This document shows, piece by piece, positions 1 to 6,729 of a stretch of DNA of 64,000 bases; positions within the stretch are counted from its first letter, which is position 1; each line of letters starts with the position of its first letter. The DNA is from Bog-756 sp963713625 (GTDB lineage Bacteria > Actinomycetota > Acidimicrobiia > Acidimicrobiales > RAAP-2): NCBI GenBank assembly GCA_963713625.1, contig CAVQMN010000004.1:186001-250000 (forward strand). Direction: 5' to 3'. Under the pieces are notes generated by a model that worked only from the letters and a program-made list of their open reading frames with translations, was not told where the DNA came from and did not search any database. Both the position numbers and the translations under genes were made by a program.

Positions 1-2
1 CG

Positions 3-260
3 GTGGGGATGGACTTCGGAACGGTCATCGACAGCAGCGAACTGTTCGGTCCCGTCCGACGCACCAAGTTCGCATTCGTGCAGTGGCTCGACCTCGACGC
101 GTTCGTCGAGCAGGTGGCCTCCCGAAGCTACGTCCAGGTGCTGTCCGATCGGGAGCGGTGTGCCCTCCTGGACAAGGTGAAGGACTTCGGTGCCTCGCTC
201 GGGGAGCCGATCGCCGTGCCCTACATCACCGATCTGTTCTGCACCCAGGTGTCCCCCTGA
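3..260 (+). CDS. SAM-dependent methyltransferase, C-terminal fragment (5' end outside window)
   Basis: An open frame enters from the left edge and ends at 260. Its 85 residues resemble the C-terminal part of class I SAM-dependent methyltransferases of the type-11 kind: an aromatic strand (FAFVQWLD), then 'DAFVEQVASRSYVQVL', a helix with 'LLDKV', and a closing 'IAVPYITDLF' strand. The SAM-binding motifs would lie upstream, outside the window, so neither substrate nor true start can be judged. The GTG at 3 and ATG at 9 are probably internal codons. The 160 bases to the next gene hold nothing recognisable beyond that gene's ribosome binding site. Confidence 0.6.
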   Translation: MGMDFGTVIDSSELFGPVRRTKFAFVQWLDLDAFVEQVASRSYVQVLSDRERCALLDKVKDFGASLGEPIAVPYITDLFCTQVSP

Positions 261-420
261 CCCGCCCAGCTCCGCCCCCGGCCGGGTCGGTGCCGGACGG
301 TGGCTCGGGTTCCCGGCTTGCCAAAGCCCGGTGGAGGGTGGAGCCTCTGATGCCTGGAGACACGTCTCCGGGCGACCAACGGCGACCCGCAGAGCCGTCT
401 GACGAGGGAGGATACCGAAG

Positions 421-786
421 ATGATCAAGTTGACCTGTCTCCTGAAACGCAAGGAGGGGATGACCCCGGCCGAATTTCAGGCCTACTGGGAGGATCATCA
501 CGCCCCGCTGATCGCCAACGGCCGCTGCGGGAGCCACGTCATCCGCTATGAGCAGAACCCCCGTCCCCTGGCTGATTACCGCGGCGACGACGACCGTTCT
601 GGGTATGACGGGGTGACGGTGCAGTGGTTCGCATCCATGGACGAGTACAACGCGCACATGAACGAGGTGGACTCACCTCAGATGTTCGCCGACATCCCGA
701 AGTTCCTCGACACCGATCATCTCGATTTCGTTCTCACTGAGGAACCGAGGGTCATCATCGACGGAACCGTCGACTGGAGCAGCTGA
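421..786 (+). CDS. EthD-domain protein
   Basis: A 121-residue protein that fits the EthD/ferredoxin-like alpha-beta barrel family. The opening 'IKLTCLLKRKEGMTPAEFQAYW' region (residues 2-23), followed by 'DHHAPL', is the family signature, in which a His-rich stretch follows the first strand and helix. Family members are small dimeric proteins often found beside monooxygenase or degradation genes. Their biochemical role is usually unclear. A strong ribosome binding site (GAGGGAGGA) sits 8 bases before the ATG. It lies upstream of a P450 gene, which is compatible with catabolic or detoxifying use, but no substrate can be named. Confidence 0.75.
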   Translation: MIKLTCLLKRKEGMTPAEFQAYWEDHHAPLIANGRCGSHVIRYEQNPRPLADYRGDDDRSGYDGVTVQWFASMDEYNAHMNEVDSPQMFADIPKFLDTDHLDFVLTEEPRVIIDGTVDWSS

Positions 787-803
787 ATCCCCCGGTCGAT
801 GAC

Positions 804-1739
804 GTGACGTTGGCCACCGTCGGTGCGAGGACACTGAGATGGGCGCGCGTCGACATCAGGCACCGCCATCCCGGGCCTTCGGCAGTCGGCCTGGCCCTGG
901 CCACGGTCCTTTCGATCGGCGTTTCGCTCGGTGCGGACGCCCTGCTGGTGTGGGCCGGGACCGGGGTGTTCCCCTCGACCAAGGGATACGTGCACTTCCG
1001 CTTCTCCGACTACGGCCTACTCACCACCATCGGTGTGCTCATCGCCTGCGCGGCATGGCCGATCGTGGCCCGCATCTCGTGGGCGCCCCGTTGGCTCTTC
1101 CTGCGACTCGCGGTCGGAGTGACCCTCATCCTCTGGATCCCCGATCTCTACCTGCTCATCCGCCACCAGCCGGTTCGTGCGGTGGTCGTGTTGATGGCCA
1201 TGCACCTCGCCATCGCCGTCGTGACCTACAACCTCCTCGTTCGGGTCGCCCCTGTCGCGGAGGCTACGGGCTCCACGGTGACTGCGGAAGCCGATCGTCC
1301 GGCGCAGCGGTCGAGCGCACGGCTGGCCACCCCACTCGTACTGCTTGTGATCGCCGATGCGGCCGTCGGCATCGCGGTCGTGGTGTCGGTGCCCACAGGC
1401 CGGCCCAGTGGCTGGCTGCCGATGATGGGACGTGGCGTCTATCTCGTCCACGCCGTTCTCGGATTCGTGATCGCCGCCGGAGCGGTGATGTATCTGGTGC
1501 GCTCCCGGGGTTCGGGGCGCATCGTCCGGCTGAGCGGATGGATCGGCGGTACCGGAGTGGCGGTCGCCGGTGCGGGGGGGCTCCTCGCCGTCGCCCACCC
1601 ACTGCGACTGGTCGGATTCGGCTTCATGCTGCTCGGTTCGATCACCGCGGCCTTCGGCTATCTGCTCCCAGCCCTCGACAGGATGACAGACCAGGGGAAC
1701 CCGGCGGCCCAGCCGGTCTCCGATGGCGGCGCCCAGTGA
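804..1739 (+). CDS. Polytopic membrane protein, DUF6069-like N-terminal half
   Basis: A 311-residue integral membrane protein with about eight predicted hydrophobic segments in two groups of four (roughly residues 25-145 and 180-290), joined by a polar linker. The first group has the pattern of DUF6069 proteins: 'TTIGVLIACAAWPIVAR', a Pro-Asp at 'LWIPDLYLL', and 'VLMAMHLAIAVV'. The function of that family is unknown. The second group has no recognised family; it could be a four-helix duplication or a second domain. The start is a GTG 17 bases after the EthD stop, so the two are probably co-transcribed. Confidence 0.6.
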   Translation: MTLATVGARTLRWARVDIRHRHPGPSAVGLALATVLSIGVSLGADALLVWAGTGVFPSTKGYVHFRFSDYGLLTTIGVLIACAAWPIVARISWAPRWLFLRLAVGVTLILWIPDLYLLIRHQPVRAVVVLMAMHLAIAVVTYNLLVRVAPVAEATGSTVTAEADRPAQRSSARLATPLVLLVIADAAVGIAVVVSVPTGRPSGWLPMMGRGVYLVHAVLGFVIAAGAVMYLVRSRGSGRIVRLSGWIGGTGVAVAGAGGLLAVAHPLRLVGFGFMLLGSITAAFGYLLPALDRMTDQGNPAAQPVSDGGAQ

Positions 1740-2074
1740 CCAGGGAGGGAGCCCTGGGGACACAGCGGAGGCGACCAACTTGCCGATTCGTCGAAGCAAG
1801 GCATCCGGGTATCCGGGTCCTGGAGCAGGATTGTCCGCCAAGGAAGGAAGCGACCCACGTTCAGTTTTCAAAATGACCGCATTTATCGGCTGTGGCCCAT
1901 AAGAACGGGGCCAGAGGAGCAGAACATCGGCTAGAGCCGATAAAAGGGCCGATTCCGGAAATCCTTCGCACCACAGTCCCTCCCCGATGGGCAGGCCCAG
2001 CCGGCACCCGGTCGGATCAGCGGTCCCCTACGAAAGCTTTGACACCGAGGGCGGTCGGACGTACCATCCAAGAC
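1740..2074. other. Intergenic region upstream of the P450 gene
   Basis: This 335-base gap has no supported gene; the short open frames in it lack start signals and cross the palindromes. It contains two related inverted repeats carrying ATCGGCT/AGCCGAT (see 1882-1944). With the palindrome at 2075-2093 it is best read as the control region of the P450-TetR pair. Confidence 0.5.
1882..1944. promoter_or_regulatory. Inverted repeats TTTATCGGCT / AGCCGATAAA with inner palindrome
   Basis: TTTATCGGCT at 1882-1891 is the exact reverse complement of AGCCGATAAA at 1935-1944. The right copy is part of a second palindrome, ATCGGCT-AG-AGCCGAT, at 1926-1941. Such paired sites suit a dimeric regulator. The ATCGG core recurs in the palindrome next to the P450 start, so the same TetR protein may bind all of them. 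Confidence 0.45.
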
Positions 2075-2093
2075 ATCGGACAGTGTGTCCGAT
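2075..2093. promoter_or_regulatory. Probable TetR operator before the P450 gene
   Basis: Perfect inverted repeat with 8-base arms and a 3-base centre: ATCGGACA-GTG-TGTCCGAT. It ends 21 bases before the preferred ATG of the P450 gene and just before its ribosome binding site (GGAGGG near 2099-2104), a normal position for a repressor site. The adjacent TetR gene at 3369 is the natural candidate ligand. Confidence 0.6.
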
Positions 2094-2114
2094 ACTCCGG
2101 AGGGTGCATCCGAT

Positions 2115-3368
2115 ATGACAGACAAAGAGATCGATCTCAGTGGCGTCGACTTCAGCGACATCGACCTGACCGACTCAAAGCCGTTCGCCGACGCCGTACC
2201 ACACCACTGGTTCGCCTTCCTGCGGAAGAACGCTCCCGTCTGGTGGCAGGAGGAGAGCGACGGACCCGGGTTTTGGGCGGTGACCTCCCATGCCGACTGC
2301 ACCCAGGTCAATCGAGACTACGAACACTTCTCTTCAGCCAAGAAGGCCACGTTCATCTGGGACCTCCCTGACGATGACCTGGCCCAGCAACAGCTGCTCA
2401 TGTTGAACATGGACCCGCCCCTCCACACCCGCTACCGCCGTCTGGTCAACAAGGGATTCACTCCCAGGATGGTGAACCAGCTCCACGAGCGCATCAACGC
2501 CGCGGCTGACAGCATCATCGACTCGGTGATCGAAGAGGGCAAGGCGGACTTCGTGACCGATCTGGCCGCCGAGCTGCCCCTGGTGGTCATCGCCGAACTC
2601 CTCGGCGTTCCCAACGAGGATCGGCACCGGATGTTCGACTGGTCCAATCGGATGATCGGCAGCCAGGATCCCGAATACCAGTCGGGCGAGGAGGAAGCGC
2701 CACAAGCGGCCATGGAGTTGTACGCCTACGCCTCAGAGCTGTTCGCCACCAAGCGGGCAGATCCGCACGATGATCTGATGAGCGTGTTGACCAGTGTGGA
2801 CATCGAGGGGGAAAAGCTCTCGGACATGGAACTCGAGTTGTTCTTCCTGCTGCTCACCGTGGCCGGGAACGAAACCACCAGAAATCTGATCTCCGGCGGG
2901 ATGGCCGCCTTCTTCGACAATCCGGACCAGTGGGAACTGCTCCGGAACGACCGCTCGCTCCTGCCGTCGGCCGTGGAGGAGATGCTCCGATACGTGACAC
3001 CGGTCATGAACTTCCGCCGCCAGACCACGCAGGATTTCGAGCTCGGTGGGCAGCACATCGAGGCCGACAGCAAGGTCGTGTTCTTCCACGTATCGGGCAA
3101 TCGCGACGAGGCCGTCTTCGATGATCCGCAGGTCTTCGACATCACTCGCGATCCCAACCCCCACCTGGCGTTCGGCGCCGGTGGTCCCCACTTCTGCCTG
3201 GGGGCCAACCTCGCCCGCATGGAGATCCGGGTCATGTTCGAGCACCTGCTCGATCGCATCCCCGACATCCGGCTCGATGGCAAGGTGGAGCGCCTGCAGT
3301 CGCAGTTCATCAACGGTGTGAAGCACATCCCGGTGGCCTTCCCGCCGGCGGCCCGCGTGTCTGCCTAG
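2115..3368 (+). CDS. Cytochrome P450, CYP125/CYP124/CYP142-like
   Basis: A soluble bacterial P450 of 417 residues. Landmarks are the I-helix oxygen-activating motif AGNETT near residue 250, the K-helix ExxR as EEMLR near 287, and the haem loop 'FGAGGPHFCLGANLAR' with the thiolate Cys near 361. The N-terminal pattern, with 'APVWW' and 'LLMLNMDPPLHTRYRRLVNKGFTPR', resembles CYP125-group enzymes that oxidise sterol side chains or branched lipids; this resemblance was judged by eye. Redox partners are not encoded nearby. The ATG at 2115 is preferred over the in-frame GTG at 2085 because GGAGGG precedes it and the GTG lies inside a perfect palindrome. The following TetR gene starts with no gap. 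Confidence 0.88.
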   Translation: MTDKEIDLSGVDFSDIDLTDSKPFADAVPHHWFAFLRKNAPVWWQEESDGPGFWAVTSHADCTQVNRDYEHFSSAKKATFIWDLPDDDLAQQQLLMLNMDPPLHTRYRRLVNKGFTPRMVNQLHERINAAADSIIDSVIEEGKADFVTDLAAELPLVVIAELLGVPNEDRHRMFDWSNRMIGSQDPEYQSGEEEAPQAAMELYAYASELFATKRADPHDDLMSVLTSVDIEGEKLSDMELELFFLLLTVAGNETTRNLISGGMAAFFDNPDQWELLRNDRSLLPSAVEEMLRYVTPVMNFRRQTTQDFELGGQHIEADSKVVFFHVSGNRDEAVFDDPQVFDITRDPNPHLAFGAGGPHFCLGANLARMEIRVMFEHLLDRIPDIRLDGKVERLQSQFINGVKHIPVAFPPAARVSA

Positions 3369-3989
3369 ATGGTCCCGCGCCGGTCGGCCGACAACCTCAA
3401 AGAGGTCATCAGGGACTTCCGGCGGGACCAGGTCATCGAGGTGGCCCGTCGACTCTTCGGCGAGCGCGGTACCACCGACGTCTCCATGGACGAGATCGCC
3501 GCCGAGGCCGGCGTGGCCAGGTCGACGGTCTACGTCTACTTCGCCAACCGCGACGAACTGCTCCGGGCCTGTCTCAAGGGCATGCACAACCAACTGCTCG
3601 AGGACATCGCCGAATCATGGGAGGCGAACGATGAGCCGGTCCACCGGCTGGAACGGCTCATCGAAGGCATGCTCGAACGGATCGACGACGACCCGGCCTT
3701 CTTCCGTTTGGCGCTGATGACCCAGGGGATGGTCATCCAGGGCGGAGAGGCGGTCGGCACCGAGCTGGCAACCATCGGGCTCAACATCGCCCGCCTCATC
3801 CGTGACCTCTACGTCGACGGCGTGGCTACAGGTATCTTTCGGGAGATCGACCCGGACGAAGCCGTCAATCTGGTCGGGCAGCAGATCTACGGGGCCATGG
3901 CGGTGCGAGCCGGCGAGGTGATCCCCCAGCCGGCGGCGGCGGCGGCGGACAGCATCTGCACATTTGTCCTGCGCGGCCTGGGGGCCTGA
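3369..3989 (+). CDS. TetR-family regulator, likely controlling the P450
   Basis: A 206-residue TetR/AcrR repressor. The N-terminal helix-turn-helix spans about residues 18-65, with 'ARRLFGERGTTDVSMDEIA' leading into 'AGVARSTVYVYFANRDELL'. The C-terminal half is all-helical and divergent, as expected of the ligand-binding and dimerisation domain. Its ATG directly abuts the P450 stop, so the two are expressed together. The palindrome at 2075-2093 suggests that it represses the pair until a P450 substrate or related lipid binds. That link is an inference from position. Confidence 0.85.
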   Translation: MVPRRSADNLKEVIRDFRRDQVIEVARRLFGERGTTDVSMDEIAAEAGVARSTVYVYFANRDELLRACLKGMHNQLLEDIAESWEANDEPVHRLERLIEGMLERIDDDPAFFRLALMTQGMVIQGGEAVGTELATIGLNIARLIRDLYVDGVATGIFREIDPDEAVNLVGQQIYGAMAVRAGEVIPQPAAAAADSICTFVLRGLGA

Positions 3990-3992
3990 CCG

Positions 3993-4032
3993 GCCCGGTC
4001 AGCCTCCGGCCACCGCCCGGTCAGCCTCCGGC
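3993..4032. repeat. 18-bp direct repeat duplicating the sulfur-carrier gene end
   Basis: GCCCGGTCAGCCTCCGGC occurs at 3993-4010 and again at 4015-4032. The second copy contains the last codons (Ala-Gly-Gly) and stop of the carrier gene read from the minus strand. The first copy lies beyond the stop, so the gene end has been tandemly duplicated. Confidence 0.7.
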
Positions 4033-4296
4033 GACGGCCGGGACGATCGAGAGGGTCTGGCCCTCGGCCACCGGGGTAGCCAGGCCGTCGAGAAAGCGGA
4101 CGTCCTCGTCAGCGACGAACACGTTGACGAACCTGCGCAGCCCCCCGCCGTCGTCGAAGAGGCGGTCGCCGAAGCCGGGGTAGGTCCCGTCGAGGGCCTT
4201 GAGGACCTCACCGACCGAGGAGCCTTCGACGGCCACCTCCCCCGCCCCTCCAGTCAGGGTGCGCAGCTGCGTTGGGATCCGGACATTGACGCTCAT
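4021..4296 (-). CDS. ThiS/MoaD-family sulfur-carrier protein
   Basis: A 91-residue ubiquitin-like beta-grasp protein that ends exactly in Gly-Gly ('IVPAVAGG'). This is the tail that carrier proteins use for adenylation and thiocarboxylate formation. The N-terminal strand 'VNVRIPTQLRTLTGG' and the 'FVNVFVADEDVRFLDGL' segment follow the ThiS/MoaD/CysO pattern. It starts 25 bases after the ThrC-like gene, with AGGAG before its ATG, so the two form an operon under the SAM-type riboswitch. CysO serves CysM with O-phosphoserine in mycobacteria; by analogy this carrier could deliver sulfur to the ThrC-like partner. No activating E1-like enzyme or JAMM protease is in the window. Confidence 0.85.
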   Translation of the reverse strand: MSVNVRIPTQLRTLTGGAGEVAVEGSSVGEVLKALDGTYPGFGDRLFDDGGGLRRFVNVFVADEDVRFLDGLATPVAEGQTLSIVPAVAGG

Positions 4297-4321
4297 CGTT
4301 TACTCCTGTCGCCCTCGTTCA

Positions 4322-5560
4322 TCAATCCGCCGTCTTTTCCATCGCCTCGGCAAACGCCTCGAGCGTAGGAGCGATCGTAGCGGTCGTTCCCACAACTCCA
4401 GCCAGTGCCTCCACCGTCTTCAGCCCGTGGCCGGTCACGAGAGCCACCACCCGCTCATCGGAGCGGACCACGCCCTGAGCGGCCAGCTTGGCCAGCGTGG
4501 CGATGGTGACGCCGCCGGCAGTCTCGGCGAAGATCCCCTCGGTCCGGGCGAGCAGGCGAATGCCCTCGATCACCTCATCGTCGGTCACAGCACCACACGA
4601 GCCGCCGGATTTGCGGATCGTATCCAAGGCGTACCAACCGTCGGCGGGGTTGCCGATGGCCAGGGACTTGGCGATCGTGCTCGGCTTCACCGGCCGGATG
4701 GCGTCGGTTCCCTCGGCGAACGCCGTGGCCACCGGTGAACAACCTGCAGACTGGGCTCCCGAGATACGGACCGACGGTGCCTCATCGAGCAGCCCGACCT
4801 TCCAGAGTTCGTCGAACCCCTTGGCCACCTTGGTCAACTGGCTGCCCGAACCGATGGGCACGACGACATGGTCGGGGGCCTGCCACCCCAGCTGCTCAGC
4901 CACCTCGAAGGCCAGCGTCTTCGAGCCCTCGGCGTAGTAGGTGCGGACATTGACGTTGACGAACGCCCACGACGGCTGCTCGCTGGTCAGCTCGGCACAG
5001 AGACGGTTGACGTCGTCATAGCTGCCCTCGACGGAGATGACCTTTCCGCCGTAGACCGATGTCATGGTCACCTTGGCCGTCTCGAGGTCGTGGGGGATCA
5101 GCACGACAGAGTCCATGCCCGCCCGGGCGGCGTGGGCCGCCACCGAGTTGGCCAGGTTCCCCGTGGACGCGCAGGCGGCGATCTTGAAGCCCAGCTGACG
5201 GGCCTTGGTCAGGGCCACCGACACCACACGGTCCTTGAACGAACCGGTGGGATTGGCGGTGTCATCTTTGATCCAGAGCTCACCCAGTCCCAGCTCGGCC
5301 GCGAGGCGATCGGCCCGGACCAACGGCGTGAAGCCGGCGCCCAGGTCGACCGGCGACGAGTCGGAGACCGGAAGGAGGTCGGCGTAGCGCCAGATGGAAC
5401 GGGGCCCGGCAGCGATCTGCTCCCTGGTCATGGTGGCGGCCACCCGCTCGTAGTCGTAGGTCACCTCGAGCGGTCCGAAGCAGAAGTCGCATACATGCAA
5501 CGCCTCGGCAGGGTAGGTACGGCCACATTCACGGCAGCGAAGCCCAGCTACAGAATCCAC
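4322..5560 (-). CDS. thrC: Threonine synthase-like PLP enzyme with N-terminal zinc ribbon
   Basis: A 412-residue fold-type II PLP enzyme of the threonine synthase family, which converts O-phosphohomoserine to threonine. Residues 7-30 form a zinc ribbon ('CRECG' then 'CDFC'). The PLP lysine lies in 'TGSFKDRV' near residue 109. An 'STGNLANSVAAHAARAG' substrate loop and a Gly-rich phosphate loop ('PIGSGSQL') follow. The GTG start is preceded by GAGGAG. Two contexts are unusual: a SAM-type riboswitch directly upstream, and a sulfur-carrier gene 25 bases downstream. hom and thrB are absent. It may therefore be a paralogue that makes homocysteine from phosphohomoserine and carrier-bound sulfur. Classical threonine synthesis remains the default assignment. 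Confidence 0.85.
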   Translation of the reverse strand: MDSVAGLRCRECGRTYPAEALHVCDFCFGPLEVTYDYERVAATMTREQIAAGPRSIWRYADLLPVSDSSPVDLGAGFTPLVRADRLAAELGLGELWIKDDTANPTGSFKDRVVSVALTKARQLGFKIAACASTGNLANSVAAHAARAGMDSVVLIPHDLETAKVTMTSVYGGKVISVEGSYDDVNRLCAELTSEQPSWAFVNVNVRTYYAEGSKTLAFEVAEQLGWQAPDHVVVPIGSGSQLTKVAKGFDELWKVGLLDEAPSVRISGAQSAGCSPVATAFAEGTDAIRPVKPSTIAKSLAIGNPADGWYALDTIRKSGGSCGAVTDDEVIEGIRLLARTEGIFAETAGGVTIATLAKLAAQGVVRSDERVVALVTGHGLKTVEALAGVVGTTATIAPTLEAFAEAMEKTAD

Positions 5561-5565
5561 GTCAA

Positions 5566-5689
5566 TCTCCTCATCGCTCGGGCATTGGCACCTGGTGTGG
5601 ATTCCGATCTGCCTGGGCAGTCACGGAGTCACATGCTGGTTGCCGCGACGTCACTGGGCCCGGTCCCTCAGTCGCTCTGGATGATGACG
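5566..5689 (-). ncRNA. SAM-type riboswitch (SAM-I/SAM-IV clan) before the thrC-like gene
   Basis: Read on the minus strand, the leader contains the conserved core of S-box-related RNAs in order: CCAGAG near 5680, GAGGGAC (5669-5663), GGGCCC (5661-5656), a TGA-containing loop, GCGGCAACC ending at 5638, a variable P3 arm, and AGGTGCCAATGCC (5594-5582). Candidate P1 pairs TCATC (5684-5680) with GATGA (5575-5571). The ribosome binding site GAGGAG (5572-5567) overlaps the P1 3' strand and lies 6 bases before the GTG, so SAM binding would be expected to hide it, giving translational control. There is no clear P4 hairpin between GGTGCCAA and P1, which points towards the SAM-IV or I/IV variants. The class assignment is uncertain. 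Confidence 0.8.
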
Positions 5690-5716
5690 TCCATTTTGGA
5701 CGAAGGAGGGCACCGC

Positions 5717-5730
5717 CGTCAATGTTGACG
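5717..5730. promoter_or_regulatory. Palindrome between the divergent thrC-like and gpgS genes
   Basis: CGTCAA-TG-TTGACG is a perfect 14-base palindrome just upstream of the riboswitch and upstream of the divergent glycosyltransferase gene. The position suits an operator or part of a promoter. The regulator is unknown. Confidence 0.3.
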
Positions 5731-5818
5731 TCCGGCCCTCCCCGTCGACGGGATGGCAGCAACGGCGCGGCTTCGCTCCGAGGCCGGCTTTCCGTCTGCT
5801 CCCACGGGGTGGTTCCGG

Positions 5819-6643
5819 GTGAGCGATGATGGCGTCATGCCGATCGAGCGCACGCCCGGTGACAAGCCGGGCCGGTATTCGCACACCCAATTCGACGCCG
5901 TCATGCTCGTCGAATCCAAAGGTGACCGGCGTCTCTCGGTCTGTATCCCGGCCCGCAACGAAGCAGCCACGGTCGGGCAGGTCGTCCATTCCATCGTCTC
6001 GGCCCTGGCCAGCCCATCGGACCGGGGAACGCTGGTCGACGAGGTCCTCGTGGTCGATGACGGGTCGGTCGATCGGACGGCGGACGTGGCCCGACAGGCT
6101 GGAGCCCGGGTGATCTCGTCCGACACCGCCCAGGGAGGGAAGGGCCAGGCCATGCGCACTGCGCTCAAGGCCAGCGAGGGTGACCTCATCGTCTTCGTGG
6201 ATGCGGATGTCACGAATTTCGAACCCCATTTCGTGACCGGACTGCTCGGGCCGCTGCTGACCGACGACTCGATCTCCCTGGTCAAGGGCCTCTACCGTCG
6301 ACCGCTGCAGGGAGCGCCCGATGGTGGCGGGCGGGTGACCGAGCTGATGGCCAAGCCGCTCATCGACCTGCTCTTCCCGTTTCTGGCCGCCATCGAGCAG
6401 CCCTTGGCCGGGGAGACGGCCGCGCCGCGCTCCGTGCTGGAGAAGTGCGGCCTGGCCGACGGGTACGCCGTAGAACTGGCCCTCCTGATCGACGTTGCCA
6501 CCCTCTTCGGCGTGGGAGCCATCGCCCAGGTGGACCTCGGGGTTCGCGTCCATCGCAATCGGCCCCTGTCCGAGCTCAGGCCCCAGGCCACCGATATCCT
6601 CCGTGCCGCGTTGGCCCGGGCCCCACTCATCACGCCGGACTGA
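5819..6643 (+). CDS. gpgS: Glucosyl-3-phosphoglycerate synthase
   Basis: A GT2-type (GT-A fold) transferase of about 274 residues matching GpgS, which joins glucose from a nucleotide sugar to 3-phosphoglycerate, the first step to glucosylglycerate and mycobacterial-type methylglucose polysaccharides. Visible signatures are 'SVCIPARNEAATVG', the 'VVDDGSVDRT' nucleotide site, the metal-binding 'VDADVTN', the acceptor region 'LVKGLYRRPLQ', and 'IEQPLAGE' followed by 'YAVELALLIDV'. The start is uncertain: the GTG at 5819 has GGGGTGG upstream, an in-frame ATG at 5753 gives 296 residues, and the ATG at 5837 gives 268. The phosphatase (GpgP) gene is not adjacent. Trehalose genes lie 2.5 kb away, so compatible-solute metabolism is a local theme. 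Confidence 0.82.
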   Translation: MSDDGVMPIERTPGDKPGRYSHTQFDAVMLVESKGDRRLSVCIPARNEAATVGQVVHSIVSALASPSDRGTLVDEVLVVDDGSVDRTADVARQAGARVISSDTAQGGKGQAMRTALKASEGDLIVFVDADVTNFEPHFVTGLLGPLLTDDSISLVKGLYRRPLQGAPDGGGRVTELMAKPLIDLLFPFLAAIEQPLAGETAAPRSVLEKCGLADGYAVELALLIDVATLFGVGAIAQVDLGVRVHRNRPLSELRPQATDILRAALARAPLITPD

Positions 6644-6729
6644 TATCGGACCGATCCAACCGGACGGACCGGTGGCGGGCACGGGCTGGCCGGTGGTCGT
6701 CGGGACGTCGACCCGGTGGCCATTGCCGA

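Noticed and set aside
4322..5560. Assigning the PLP enzyme as cysteine synthase CysM because of the carrier neighbour
   Set aside because: The zinc ribbon, length and TGSFKDRV active site fit the threonine synthase family, not CysM.
5722..5828. Short frame starting ATG after AAGGAGGG near 5703
   Set aside because: The ribosome binding site is about 13 bases from the ATG, the 34 codons have no recognisable content, and the frame runs into the gpgS start region. It might be a leader peptide, but the support is too weak.
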